A stretch of DNA of 64,000 bases from Gemmatimonadota bacterium (GCA_022560615.1 JADFSR010000006.1:62001-126000); one strand, 5' to 3'; counted from the stretch's first letter, positions 7,885 through 16,968 are shown. Program-made: numbers and translations. The notes: generated by a model from the letters alone, not told the origin.

Positions 7885-9402
7885 CTACCCGATCAGCATG
7901 ATCGGGATCAGCAGTGTGGCGAGCGTCGTGATGAGCACGATCGCCAAGATGTTGAGCACTATGCCGGCGCGGCTCATCTGCGGAATCGTGATGTAGCCTG
8001 ACGCGAAGACGATCGCGTTCGGGGGAGTCGCGACTGGTAGCATGAATGCCATCGACGCGGCGAGCGCGGCGGTCGTCATGACGAGAAGAGGCTCCATTCC
8101 CAGTCCCATCGCGGCACCGGCCATGATCGGCATCGCCATAGTCACGGTCGCCGTGTTCGACGTGACTTCCGTGAGGAAGACGACCAGCGTCGCAACGACC
8201 GCGATGATCACGACTGTAGGTACCGTGTCCAGCGATCCGACGACACCACCGATCCAGGCCGCGAGGCCCGACTGATCCATCGCGCGTGCCAAGGAGAGTC
8301 CGCCACCGAACAGCACCAGCACACCCCAGGGGATGCGTTGGGCGGTACGCCAGTCCAGCGTGAACTCGCCCTTCCGCCAGTTCACGGGGAGTAAGAAGAG
8401 CACCGCGGCGGCGGTCATGGCGATCGTCGAGTCGCGGATGTTCGGCGAGATCGTCTGGAGCCCTGGGATCGTCACACCGCCGATCGTCTTTTCGGAGCGC
8501 ATGACCCAGGCGAGGGCAGTCAGAACAAAGACGACCCCGGTCATCTTCTCGCCGCGGCTCATCGAGCCGAGTCCCTTGCGTTCGTTATCGATGATCGCCG
8601 CCGCGTCGCCCGAAAGCTCACCCGGCGGATACAGGAAGCGAGTGAGCAAGATCCAGGTCAGCGGGAGCATCACCGCGGTCAAAGGGAGCCCGACCCCCAT
8701 CCACTCGACGAAGCCGATTTCTATGCCGAGGATCTCGTTCGCCGCTCCCGCGAGCACCGCGTTCGGCGGTGTGCCGATGAGCGTCGAGACGCCGCCGATC
8801 GATGCGGCGTACGCGACTCCCAGCATGAGCGCGATTCCGAACTGGTAGGGGCCCTCCTGGTCTTGTGGCCGGAACATTTCACCGACCGCGAGCGCTATGG
8901 GTAGCATCATCGCGGTCGTGGCGGTATTGCTGATCCACATGGAGAGAAACGCGGTCGCGAGCATGAAGCCGAGCACCAGGCGGTTCGGGCTGGTCCCCAC
9001 GAACGCCATGATTCGGAGCGCGATGCGCTTGTGGAGCCCCCACTTCTCCATGGTGACCGCGAGGAAGAAGCCGCCCATGAACAGGAAGATGAGCTCGTTC
9101 GCGTAGGGGGTGCTCGCGTTCGACGCGTCGAGAACTCCGAGTATCGGGAAGAGCGCGAGTGGCAAGATCGCGGTGGCCGGAATCGGAATAGCCTCGGTCA
9201 TCCACCAGATCGCCATCAGGATCGCGACCGCCGCGGTGCGCCAGCCTTCCACGCTCAGCGAGGCGGGCGCGGGCAGCAACAAGAGGATGAGGAATACCAG
9301 ACCACCGCCGATCAGCCCGAGGCGCTGAGCCTGCCGGTAGCTGTCGGAGCCGGTGGTGTCGTCCAAGATGTGTCCGTCAAAGGAGGTCGTGAGGCGCTCC
9401 AC
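7885..9402 (-). CDS. SLC13/DASS-family anion:Na+ symporter
   Basis: This is an integral inner-membrane carrier of about 505 residues with 11 or more hydrophobic segments. Both substrate-clamp motifs of the DASS family are visible: SNTATTAMMLPIA in the first half and SNTATVTMAMPI in the second. Both Na+-site regions are too: IGTPPNAVL and VATPPNAIV. Members import dicarboxylates, citrate or sulfate with sodium, and the repertoire cannot be narrowed here. The start is uncertain. GTG at 9402 gives a short cytosolic N-terminus; ATG at 9486 would overlap the divergent thioesterase ATG at 9485 and adds an unlikely stretch. Confidence 0.88.
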   Translation of the reverse strand: MERLTTSFDGHILDDTTGSDSYRQAQRLGLIGGGLVFLILLLLPAPASLSVEGWRTAAVAILMAIWWMTEAIPIPATAILPLALFPILGVLDASNASTPYANELIFLFMGGFFLAVTMEKWGLHKRIALRIMAFVGTSPNRLVLGFMLATAFLSMWISNTATTAMMLPIALAVGEMFRPQDQEGPYQFGIALMLGVAYAASIGGVSTLIGTPPNAVLAGAANEILGIEIGFVEWMGVGLPLTAVMLPLTWILLTRFLYPPGELSGDAAAIIDNERKGLGSMSRGEKMTGVVFVLTALAWVMRSEKTIGGVTIPGLQTISPNIRDSTIAMTAAAVLFLLPVNWRKGEFTLDWRTAQRIPWGVLVLFGGGLSLARAMDQSGLAAWIGGVVGSLDTVPTVVIIAVVATLVVFLTEVTSNTATVTMAMPIMAGAAMGLGMEPLLVMTTAALAASMAFMLPVATPPNAIVFASGYITIPQMSRAGIVLNILAIVLITTLATLLIPIMLIG

Positions 9403-9484
9403 GTACTCGGCGCCGAGTCTGGCGGAAGAGGCCGGCGGAAGCAACCGTATACCGCATGTGGAGTCCAACGAGCGACCAACGGCC

Positions 9485-9982
9485 ATGAACGACCCCGAGC
9501 TGACCCCCCGAACGCCCGCCGACTCGGTTTCGGTCGTCTCCGAGCTGATGATGCCCCACCAGGTGAACAATCTGGGACACGTCTTCGGTGGCGTGGTTCT
9601 CTCCATGGTCGACCGCGCCGCCGCTGTCGCCGCGATGCGTCATTCTGGGCAACCCTCCGTCACCGTCTCGATCGACCGTGTCGACTTCAAGGAGCCGATC
9701 CACGCCGGCGAACTGGTAACGTGCACGGCGCAGGTGAACTTCGTCGGACGCACTTCGATGGAGATTGGTGTTCGAGTCGAAGCCGAGAACCTTCTCTCCC
9801 GCGTGAAGCGGCATACGACTAGCTGCCTGCTCACCTTCGTGGCGATCGACGACGACCACCGTCCATGTCGCGTGCCACCGCTCGACACCTCGGATCCCGA
9901 GGACGGCCGGCGGTACCGGGAGGGACAGAGGCGCCGCGAGGTTCGCGAGCAGTTGGATCGAGAACTCGAAGCGGAGAGGTAG
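9485..9982 (+). CDS. Hotdog-fold acyl-CoA thioesterase
   Basis: About 165 residues, matching the YciA/BACH-type thioesterase family that hydrolyses acyl-CoA to free acid and CoA in the cytosol. The hallmark N-terminal helix region is LMMPHQVNNLGHVFGGVVLS, with the conserved catalytic Asp in MVDRAAAVAA. It is followed by SIDRVDFKEPIHAGELV and the RTSMEIGVRVEAEN strands. The C-terminal tail is strongly charged (RREVREQLDRELEAER). The ATG at 9485 is in the right place for the family. A thiolase gene lies convergently next to it, so a role in acyl-CoA turnover is consistent. Confidence 0.88.
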   Translation: MNDPELTPRTPADSVSVVSELMMPHQVNNLGHVFGGVVLSMVDRAAAVAAMRHSGQPSVTVSIDRVDFKEPIHAGELVTCTAQVNFVGRTSMEIGVRVEAENLLSRVKRHTTSCLLTFVAIDDDHRPCRVPPLDTSDPEDGRRYREGQRRREVREQLDRELEAER

Positions 9983-9994
9983 GGCGCGCCGAGA

Positions 9995-11269
9995 CTACCG
10001 CCGCTCCACGACCATTGCGAAGCCCATGCCCCCGGCTGCGCACACGGTGATCAGCCCGAACTCAACGTCGCGCCGTGCCATTTCGTTCAGGATCGTCACG
10101 GTGAGTCGGCCTCCGGTCGCCCCGAAGGGGTGCCCGATCGCTAGCGAGCCTCCCATCACGTTGATCACGTCGACGTCCGGGTGCCCCACGGCGTCGCTTC
10201 GGCCGAGCTCGTCCTGAGCGAACTGCTTCGAGGAGAGAGCCTGAAGGTTGGACAGCACCTGGGCGGCGAACGCCTCGTGCATCTCCATGAGGCCGATGTC
10301 TTTCATGGTGAGGCCCGCGCGGTCGAGCGCGAGCGGGGCCGCGTATGCGGGTCCTTGCAGTAGCTGGCCCGCGGGATCCAAGGCTGTCCACGCCCAACTG
10401 CGCACGTACCCCATCGGTTCGATGCCCTCGGCTGTTGCGAGCTCCGCGTTCATCAGTACCACCGCCGATGCCCCGTCGGTGAGCGGTGACGAATTGCCCG
10501 CGGTCACGGAGCCGTACCTCCGGTCGAAAGCGGGTCGAAGCTTGGCGAGCTTCTGGAGCGAAGAGTCGGTGCGGACCCCATTGTCCCGGTCGATGACCTT
10601 CTCGTACTCGGGTGGCACATACACCGGCGTGATCTCGGCCTTGAGCCGTCCGTCCTGTGTCCCGGCGGCGGCTAGCTCATGTGAGCGCAGTGCCCATGCG
10701 TCCTGGTCCTCCCGTGAGATCCCGTTCTCTTTCGCCATGCGTTCGGCGGACTCTCCCATCGTTTCGCCCGTGGTCGGCTCCGCGATCGCAGGCGTCACCG
10801 GGATGAGGTCCTTGGGTCGCACGGACGAGAACGGAGAAAGGCGCTGCCCGAGCGTCTTCCCCTTGGCAGCGACGACGAGCGCCTTCGAGAGCTTGTCACT
10901 CACCGTGATCGGGATGTGCGACAGCGACTCCGCCCCGCCGGCGACGACCACCTCGGCCTGACCGACTTCGATCAGTTGAGTCGCATCAGTGATCGCTTGG
11001 TTTGCAGAGGAGCAGGCCCGGGAGACCGTCACAGCGGGCACGGTCTTGGGGAGGACGGCGAGGCCGACTTCGCGCGCGATGTTCGGCGCCTGCGTGTCGT
11101 GCACGACTGTGCCGTAAACGAGTTGGTCGACGCGCTCGCCTCTCAACCCGCTGCGGCCGAGCACGTCTCGCACCGTGACCTTGCCGAGCTCGATGGCGGT
11201 GAGGTCGGCGAAAACGCTGCCCGAGCGGGCGAAGGGGGTGCGGCATCCGGCGATGATCGCGGTCTTCAT
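9995..11269 (-). CDS. fadI: Acetyl-CoA C-acyltransferase (thiolase, FadI-like)
   Basis: About 424 residues of the thiolase family, which cleaves 3-ketoacyl-CoA with CoA in beta-oxidation or runs the reverse condensation. The acylated cysteine is in SRACSSANQAI (about residue 90). The His of the second active-site region is in EMHEAFAAQ. The C-terminal GHPFGATGGR and CAAGGMGFAMV supply the catalytic His and Cys. The lengthy middle loop and the PKTVPAVTVSRACSS context resemble FadI, the trifunctional-complex type. No FadJ-like partner is in the window, so the symbol reflects resemblance only. The 3' end is convergent with the thioesterase gene. Confidence 0.88.
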   Translation of the reverse strand: MKTAIIAGCRTPFARSGSVFADLTAIELGKVTVRDVLGRSGLRGERVDQLVYGTVVHDTQAPNIAREVGLAVLPKTVPAVTVSRACSSANQAITDATQLIEVGQAEVVVAGGAESLSHIPITVSDKLSKALVVAAKGKTLGQRLSPFSSVRPKDLIPVTPAIAEPTTGETMGESAERMAKENGISREDQDAWALRSHELAAAGTQDGRLKAEITPVYVPPEYEKVIDRDNGVRTDSSLQKLAKLRPAFDRRYGSVTAGNSSPLTDGASAVVLMNAELATAEGIEPMGYVRSWAWTALDPAGQLLQGPAYAAPLALDRAGLTMKDIGLMEMHEAFAAQVLSNLQALSSKQFAQDELGRSDAVGHPDVDVINVMGGSLAIGHPFGATGGRLTVTILNEMARRDVEFGLITVCAAGGMGFAMVVERR

Positions 11270-11303
11270 GGGTGGCTCCTCATGGGGCGTTCTGCACTCC
11301 CTC

Positions 11304-11360
11304 CATCACCGCGGAAACCACGCATCACCGCGGAAACCACGCATCACCGCGGAAACCACG
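11304..11360. repeat. Three perfect 19-bp tandem repeats at the 3' end of the serine hydrolase gene
   Basis: CATCACCGCGGAAACCACG occurs three times back to back (11304-11322, 11323-11341, 11342-11360). The unit is not a multiple of three, so on the minus strand each copy is read in a different frame, giving the last residues of the hydrolase; the stop codon lies in the terminal copy. It looks like a recent slippage expansion. Confidence 0.95.
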
Positions 11361-12640
11361 GCTCGCTGTAGCGGGTCCACATCGGGATAGAGACCATCCT
11401 CGTCGACCCCGCGGTTCTGCCGGTTCGTCAGGAGCACAAGCGCGAGGTCGTGCTCAGGCACAGCCAGCACCAGCGTGCCGGTGAAGCCTGTGTGGCTGAA
11501 GCTCGACGGCCCCACGTAGGCCCGGAGCTGCCAGCCGAGCGCCTGTCCTTGACCGGTCGATGTGAGGAATGTGTCGACGACTTGGGGGCTCAGGTATCGT
11601 CGGCCACCGTATTCGCCTCGGTTGATCAGCAGTTGCAGGAGCACTCTCAGCTCGCTCGCCGTCGAGAAGAGCCCTGCATGCCCCGCGGTCCCTCCGAAAG
11701 CGTAAAACGCGTTTGCGTCGTTGACCTCTCCGTTGAGCGTATACCGCCTCCAACCGTCCCAAGCATCGGCGTCGCCCGCGATGCGATATCCGAACGTGGA
11801 GTCGTGCACCATTCGGTGCTCGTAGGGGTTCCCGTGTGACGTGGAGGCGAAGCGTGAGCCGGCGCCGTCGCGCCCGGCACTGTCCAGCGGGCGAAACCCC
11901 GTCCGGTCCAGTCCGAGCGGTTCGTATATTCGCTCGCGTAGGAAGGCGTCGAGGGACGTGCCAGCCACCCGTTCCACGGCAAGCCCGAGCAACATGAAAC
12001 CGAGGTCGGAGTAGTGGCGCCCCTCTCCCACTTCCCACGCCAAGGGTCGTGCCCGGATGTACTCGGATGCCTCGTCGCGGGTGCTCGTGTGATAGTAGGT
12101 GGGCAACCACTGGTAGAGCCCGGCGCGGTGCGTGAGCAGGTGCCGAAGCGTGACGTTCTCCTTCCCGCCCCCGCGGAAGTCCGGGAGGTAGCGGGACAGA
12201 GGTGCATCGACGTCCATGTCGCCACCGTCCACCATGAGCATGACGGCCAGCGTGGTCGCCATGACCTTGGTGACCGAGGCCAGGTCAAAGAGGGTCGATG
12301 GCGTCATGCGAACCGGGTCCGCCCGGCGCTGGATCTCGAGTGCCTTCGTGCCGTCGCCCGTCCACGCTCCGTACTGTCCGGTTCCGTAGTCGTAGAGTTG
12401 GCTCCACCCGTACGCCCGCTCGAGAACGACCGCGCCGTTTTGCGCCACGAGCAGCACGGCTCCCGGGATCCGGCCGGAGTCGACCCAGTCCGCGACCACG
12501 GAGTCGGCTGCCACGAGGTTCCACTCGGACGGAGATCCCCTGTCTGGCGCGCCTGCCGATGTCCATTGGGGACCTTGTGCCGCCACCAGGGATAACATGG
12601 CGAAGAGACCGAGGACCGATAGGAGCGGGAGCGCACGCAT
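11306..12640 (-). CDS. Secreted serine hydrolase, class C beta-lactamase-like
   Basis: About 444 residues with a signal peptide (MRALPLLSVLGLFAMLSLVA). It shows the penicillin-binding/beta-lactamase fold: the nucleophile motif SVTK (S-x-x-K), a YSD as the second motif (HYSDLGFMLLGLA) and HTG (SHTGFTGTLVLA) as the KTG-like third motif. Such proteins are usually esterases, D-peptidases or amidases, not drug-resistance enzymes, and the length and composition fit that group. The protein would be periplasmic. The last 16 residues come from a 19-bp tandem repeat read in three frames, so the original C-terminus may have been altered. The gene is co-directional with the thiolase (36 bp apart) and divergent from the DUF2007-like gene. 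Confidence 0.88.
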   Translation of the reverse strand: MRALPLLSVLGLFAMLSLVAAQGPQWTSAGAPDRGSPSEWNLVAADSVVADWVDSGRIPGAVLLVAQNGAVVLERAYGWSQLYDYGTGQYGAWTGDGTKALEIQRRADPVRMTPSTLFDLASVTKVMATTLAVMLMVDGGDMDVDAPLSRYLPDFRGGGKENVTLRHLLTHRAGLYQWLPTYYHTSTRDEASEYIRARPLAWEVGEGRHYSDLGFMLLGLAVERVAGTSLDAFLRERIYEPLGLDRTGFRPLDSAGRDGAGSRFASTSHGNPYEHRMVHDSTFGYRIAGDADAWDGWRRYTLNGEVNDANAFYAFGGTAGHAGLFSTASELRVLLQLLINRGEYGGRRYLSPQVVDTFLTSTGQGQALGWQLRAYVGPSSFSHTGFTGTLVLAVPEHDLALVLLTNRQNRGVDEDGLYPDVDPLQRAVVSAVMRGFRGDAWFPR

Positions 12641-12714
12641 AGGCAGATGATATCGTGCCGACCATGTTCAGACACGTTGCTGCCACCGGATGCATAGCCG
12701 AGAGGGAGGTCTAG

Positions 12715-12966
12715 TTGGCGTTCTATCCGATCCACCGCGATGTGCCTATCGGGGAATACCTCTACCGCCATGAGGCCGAGTTTGCCGCGGGCTTCCTGGA
12801 GGACGCCGGAATCCCGTTTCGCCTCCAGACCGACGATGCCGGTGGGGCAGGTGCCTTCATGACCAGCGCTCGTCCGGCGCGCCTGTGGGTTCGGGCCGAG
12901 GACGTCGACAAGGCGCGTGATGTCCTCGAGATCGACGAACGGGGACACCGGAGAGCGTCGGAATAG
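12715..12966 (+). CDS. Small DUF2007-like protein
   Basis: An 83-residue protein beginning at a TTG with a good GGAGG ribosome binding site 5 nt upstream, which is the reason for this start. The pattern resembles DUF2007 (putative signal-transducing) proteins: an amphipathic opening, then HEAEFAAGFLEDAGIPFRLQ, a loop and a RLWVRAEDVDKARDVLEI strand-helix. Such small ferredoxin-fold proteins often compare two copies of a ligand or bind small effectors; no function is assigned. It stops 3 bp before the dehydrogenase start, so it is probably the first gene of that operon. Confidence 0.7.
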   Translation: MAFYPIHRDVPIGEYLYRHEAEFAAGFLEDAGIPFRLQTDDAGGAGAFMTSARPARLWVRAEDVDKARDVLEIDERGHRRASE

Positions 12967-12969
12967 CAG

Positions 12970-14226
12970 ATGCGTGCCATCTCGTTCAACGTCACGGTCC
13001 CGAGCTTCCTGATCGGGAAGGGGCTAGGTGGACTCACGGAGTCCGCCGTGTTCGGCGCCCTTAGCGGCGTCCGTTTCGGCGCCGTGTCCGAGCCGCCCTT
13101 GCCTGCGGAGGACTGGGTGCAGCTCGAGATCCTGAAGGCTGGAATCTGCGGTACCGACATCGGCACGCTGACGTTCAAGGCGAGCCCCGCCATGGAGCCC
13201 TTCGCATCGTTCCCCGCCGTGCTCGGGCACGAGATCCTGGCTCGGGTCCTCGAGGTCGGGCCAGCGGTGCGTTCTGTCGAGCCGGGCCAGCGCGTTGCGG
13301 TCGACCCGATGATCTCGTGCACGATGCGCGGCTTCGGGGGCGACGCTCGGTGCCGCTCCTGCTCGGCAGGGCTTCACTGCACGTGCGAGCGCAGCGGAGA
13401 AGAAGGTGCGTTGACGGTTGACGGTGCCGCGCTCAAGCGTGGTGCCACGATCGGATACCATGCGTCGTTGCCGGGCGGTTGGGCGGAGCGCATGATCGCC
13501 CACGAGAGCCAACTGTTCGTGGTAGACGACGGCATGACGGACCGTACCGCGGCGCTGATCGAACCGCTCGCGGTGGGCATGCACGCGGTGCTCGGCTCGC
13601 GGCCGTTCGGGGACGGTCCCGTGCTGGTGATCGGGAGCGGCCCGATCGCACTCGGCACGATCTGGGCCCTGCGTACGGCCGGGTACGAGGGCGAGCTGGT
13701 CGCGCAGATCAAACGCGAGCACGAAGCCGAGATCGCCCGCGGCCTTGGCGCGAGCACGGTAGTTTCCCCGGGTGACGAAGCGCGCCAAGCCCTCGTGAAC
13801 ACTGGTGCCAACGCCTACATGCCGATCATAGGCGACGAAGTGTACGCCGGCGGCGGTTTCCCGCTCATCTTCGACTGCGTCGGCAGTAGACACACTGTCA
13901 AGCAGTGTCTGCGCTACGCGTCCCCCCGCGGCCGGATCGTGATGCTGGGCTGTGCCGCGGAGATCTCCAAGCTGGATCTCACCTTTGTCTGGGCGCGAGA
14001 GCTCGACGTGAAGGGGTACGTCGGTTACGGCATCGAGGACTGGCGCGGTGAGCGCGTACACACCTTCCAGATCACACACGACATGCTGCTCGAGACAGGG
14101 GCACCGGTGGAACCGATGGTGACCCACGTGTACCCGCTCGAGCAGTACCGCGACGCCCTATCGACCGCTGCAAACCGGAGGCGCACGCTTTCGATCAAGG
14201 TGCTGCTGGATCCCACGGCGGGGTGA
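12970..14226 (+). CDS. Zinc-dependent MDR alcohol/threonine-type dehydrogenase
   Basis: About 418 residues of the medium-chain dehydrogenase family. The catalytic-zinc motif GICGTDIG (about residue 58) is followed by a GHE (GHEILARVLEVG). A cysteine-rich lobe (RCRSCSAGLHCTCERSG) can supply structural-zinc or disulfide ligands, though its spacing differs from the canonical four-Cys site. The Rossmann motif VIGSGPIALGTIWALR and the GCVGS-like FDCVGSRHT follow. It differs from the zinc-less MDR at 1007. It is translationally coupled to the FAD oxidase-like gene downstream (GTGA overlap). The pair suggests catabolism of an amino acid or hydroxyacid, but the substrate is not readable. Confidence 0.88.
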   Translation: MRAISFNVTVPSFLIGKGLGGLTESAVFGALSGVRFGAVSEPPLPAEDWVQLEILKAGICGTDIGTLTFKASPAMEPFASFPAVLGHEILARVLEVGPAVRSVEPGQRVAVDPMISCTMRGFGGDARCRSCSAGLHCTCERSGEEGALTVDGAALKRGATIGYHASLPGGWAERMIAHESQLFVVDDGMTDRTAALIEPLAVGMHAVLGSRPFGDGPVLVIGSGPIALGTIWALRTAGYEGELVAQIKREHEAEIARGLGASTVVSPGDEARQALVNTGANAYMPIIGDEVYAGGGFPLIFDCVGSRHTVKQCLRYASPRGRIVMLGCAAEISKLDLTFVWARELDVKGYVGYGIEDWRGERVHTFQITHDMLLETGAPVEPMVTHVYPLEQYRDALSTAANRRRTLSIKVLLDPTAG

Positions 14227-15476
14227 GCGCGGCTCGCGTCGTCGTGGTGGGCGGAGGCGTAATCGGTGTGAGTTGCGCCTATGCACTCGCGCGGGAGGGC
14301 CTCGACGTGGTGCTTCTCGAGCGTGACGAGATTGCCGCCGGAGCTTCCCGCGGCAGTGCGGGCACCGTATCAGCGGGCCATCCTCCCCTGAACAGACCGG
14401 GACGGATCAAGCAGGCCATCTCGCAGATGCTCGACCCGAAGAGCCCGCTCTACGTGCCCCCTCGTTGGGACCCCGACTTGTGGCGCTGGTTTGTCACGTT
14501 CGCGCGCCACTGTACCGACGCGCACGTCGAGGAGTGCATGCGCATAATGGCGCCACTCGGTATCGATGCCCTCGAGAGCTTCGATCTGCTCATCGAGGAA
14601 GAGAACATCGACTGCGGATACCGAGCCGACGGGTACTTCGAGGTCTGCACGACCGAGAAGGGTATGGCCAGAGCTCGACATGAGGCGTCGATCATCGAGC
14701 GGAGCGGCTACCACCCCGAGGTCGTCGATGGCGACGAGCTGCGGAGGAGGGAACCTGAGTTCGGAAACGAGGTGATCGGGGGCGTGCACTACCCCGAGGC
14801 TCGCACGCTCGACCCTTACCGATTCGTGACCGCAGTCATGGCACGCGCGAAGGAGCGGGGCGTCGAGGTTCGTGAGGGAGCGTGCGTGGGCAGCGTCGCG
14901 ACCGAGGGCGGGCGTGTGGCGGGCGTGCGCACGCAGTCGGGCGACTTCGTCGGAGCGGATCACGTTGTGCTCGCGACCGGGCCGTTCAGTCTCGAGTTGT
15001 CGCGCCGGCTCGGGGTTCGGCTCCCCGTACAGCCCGGAAAGGGGTATCACCGAGATGTCGCCGTAGGCCCCGGCGGAGCACCGCCACTGCGGACTGCGTG
15101 CGTGCTCAACGAGACCTCAGTGTTCTGCACGCCGATGGAGGGGTTCGTGCGCTTCGCCGGCACCATGGAGTTTTCCGGGCTGAACAACGTATTGCGGCGT
15201 GCTCGGCTCCGGCAGCTCACTGAAGCCGGACGCACATGCTTTCCCCGCCTGGGTGACGCGGAGCCGATCTCCGAATGGTGCGGGCTCCGGCCCATGTCAG
15301 CGGATGGGCTGCCGATCGTCGGGCCGTTGGCAGGCATCGACGGACTCAGTATCGCCACGGGTCACGGGATGCTGGGGCTCACGCTCGGCCCCGTGACCGG
15401 ACGGATCATCGCGAAGCAGGCGGTCGGGCTGACTGAAGCGAAGCACCGACCGCTGGCTCCGGAGCGATTCGCATGA
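14223..15476 (+). CDS. FAD-dependent amino-acid dehydrogenase (DadA-like)
   Basis: About 417 residues of the DAO/glycine-oxidase superfamily. The N-terminal FAD-binding VVVGGGVIGVSCAYALARE and the acidic LLERDEIAAGASRGSAG are clear. The C-terminal half carries GLRPMSADGLPIVGP and the GHGMLGLTLGPVTG motif that closes over the flavin. The start is the GTG at 14223 overlapping the upstream TGA. Members oxidise D-amino acids, sarcosine, proline analogues or similar, passing electrons to the respiratory chain. The fusion of this activity with an MDR dehydrogenase upstream suggests stepwise oxidation in one route; the specific pathway is not established. Confidence 0.87.
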   Translation: MSAARVVVVGGGVIGVSCAYALAREGLDVVLLERDEIAAGASRGSAGTVSAGHPPLNRPGRIKQAISQMLDPKSPLYVPPRWDPDLWRWFVTFARHCTDAHVEECMRIMAPLGIDALESFDLLIEEENIDCGYRADGYFEVCTTEKGMARARHEASIIERSGYHPEVVDGDELRRREPEFGNEVIGGVHYPEARTLDPYRFVTAVMARAKERGVEVREGACVGSVATEGGRVAGVRTQSGDFVGADHVVLATGPFSLELSRRLGVRLPVQPGKGYHRDVAVGPGGAPPLRTACVLNETSVFCTPMEGFVRFAGTMEFSGLNNVLRRARLRQLTEAGRTCFPRLGDAEPISEWCGLRPMSADGLPIVGPLAGIDGLSIATGHGMLGLTLGPVTGRIIAKQAVGLTEAKHRPLAPERFA

Positions 15477-15590
15477 CTGCCCTGTCAGCCTTGGGGGGCG
15501 TTGCGATTGCGGGCCCCGTTCTCGCGATCTGTCCCGGCCTGCCCATATTGCTAGGCCCTCGTCCGATCGGTCCGTGCTGGGAGGATCCTC

Positions 15591-16928
15591 ATGCCGCCTG
15601 AGACGCACTACGCCAAGAGCGGAGACGTCAACATCGCGTACCAGGTCACCGGAGGAGGCTCCCTCGACCTGGTGCTGGTGCCCGGTTGGGTGTCCCACGT
15701 GGAGCACGCCTGGGAGGAACCCTCCTTCGCGGGCTTTCTCCACCGCGTGGCATCGTTCTCGCGTCTGATCTTCCTGGACCGGCGGGGGACGGGCCTCTCC
15801 GATCCGGTGGCCGGCCTGCCGACGCTGGAGGAGCGGATGGACGACGTCCGCGCTGTGATGGACGCCGCCGGCTCGGAGCGTGCGGCTCTCTTCGGCATCT
15901 CCGAGGGCGGTCCGATGTGCTCGTTGTTCGCTGCCACGTACCCGGAGAGAACGACCGCGCTGGTGCTGTACGGCACGATAGCCAGGGGCACGAGGGATGC
16001 CGACTACCCATGGGCAATGAGCGACGAGCAGGCCATCCAGTTCCTCGACAGAATCGAGCGCGAGTGGGGCAAGGGTATGACCGCGAAGGTTTTCGCCCCG
16101 AGCATCGCTCAGGATGAGCGGCAGGTTCGAGCCTGGGCGCAGTTCGAGCGCCTGGCGGTGAGCCCCGGGGCGGCTCGGATCCTGATCAGGATGTTGCTGG
16201 ATACCGACGTCAGGAGCGTGCTGCCCACGATCCGGATCCCCACTCTCGTAGTGCACCGAGTCGGTGATCGCGCCGTGTCAGTGGGCGGAGGCCGCTACAT
16301 CGCGGGACAGATTCCGGGGGCGAAGTACGTCGAGCTCCCCGGCATCGACCACTTCCCCTGGGTCGGCGACTCGGACGCGATCCTGGATGAGGTCGAGGAG
16401 TTCCTCACCGGCGTGCGCCACGGACCGGAGCCCGATCGCGTACTCGCCACTGTGATGTTCACCGACATCGTCGGCTCGACGGAGCACGCCGCGGCAATGG
16501 GGGATCGCCGTTGGCGAGGCGTCCTCGACCGCTACCACGACGAGACACGAAAATTCGTGAGGATCTTCCGAGGTCGGGAAGTGGACACCGCTGGGGACGG
16601 ATTCTTCGCCACCTTCGACGGCCCGGCCCGGGGGATCCGCTGTGCGTGTGCGATCCGTGACGCCGTCGCTGACCTGGGGATCTCGATTCGGGCCGGCTTG
16701 CACACCGGGGAATGCGAGGTGGCGGGTGACAAGATCCTGGGAATCGCAGTACATCTCGGAGCCCGCGTCCTGGGCCGTGCGGAGCCGAACGAGGTTCTCG
16801 TCTCCACGACCGTCAAGGACCTCGTTGCCGGTTCCGGCCTCGGATTCGTCGACCGCGGACTTCATGCATTGAAGGGAATCCCCGGTGAGTGGCGTCTCTT
16901 CGCGGCGTCCGACGGCGCCGCGAAATGA
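15591..16928 (+). CDS. Alpha/beta-hydrolase fused to a class III nucleotide-cyclase domain
   Basis: 445 residues. The N-terminal alpha/beta-hydrolase domain (about 1-275) has the elbow GISEGG with Ser as nucleophile, an Asp near PTLVVHRVGDRAV and a C-terminal His in GIDHFPWVGD. A class III cyclase homology domain follows (about 285-445): VMFTDIVGSTEHAAAMG with the first metal Asp, then DTAGDGFFATFDGP with the second, and EPNEVLVSTTVKDL and HALKGIPGEWRLF. This two-domain layout resembles mycobacterial Rv1900c. The position usually holding the adenine-specifying Lys is Asp (VDTAGDG), and the usual Asn in VN-x-AAR is His (AVHLGAR), so activity and purine specificity are uncertain. ATG with GGAGG upstream. 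No substrate or regulator is near. Confidence 0.9.
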   Translation: MPPETHYAKSGDVNIAYQVTGGGSLDLVLVPGWVSHVEHAWEEPSFAGFLHRVASFSRLIFLDRRGTGLSDPVAGLPTLEERMDDVRAVMDAAGSERAALFGISEGGPMCSLFAATYPERTTALVLYGTIARGTRDADYPWAMSDEQAIQFLDRIEREWGKGMTAKVFAPSIAQDERQVRAWAQFERLAVSPGAARILIRMLLDTDVRSVLPTIRIPTLVVHRVGDRAVSVGGGRYIAGQIPGAKYVELPGIDHFPWVGDSDAILDEVEEFLTGVRHGPEPDRVLATVMFTDIVGSTEHAAAMGDRRWRGVLDRYHDETRKFVRIFRGREVDTAGDGFFATFDGPARGIRCACAIRDAVADLGISIRAGLHTGECEVAGDKILGIAVHLGARVLGRAEPNEVLVSTTVKDLVAGSGLGFVDRGLHALKGIPGEWRLFAASDGAAK

Positions 16929-16968
16929 GGTTGCCGGGGCCTGCGGGCCGCGGGCCTCCCCAGACGTC

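Noticed and set aside
9485-9486. Overlapping divergent ATGs between the SLC13 and thioesterase genes
   Set aside because: Same reasoning; the extra N-terminal sequence of the transporter is not family-like, so a downstream start is preferred.
11304-11360. Tandem 19-bp repeats as a CRISPR array
   Set aside because: Units are directly adjacent without spacers and are inside a coding region; no cas gene is present.
11306-12640. Class C beta-lactamase conferring antibiotic resistance
   Set aside because: SxxK, YSD and HTG motifs with large insertions fit the wider serine-hydrolase family, with YSD and HTG in place of the YxN and KTG of true AmpC.
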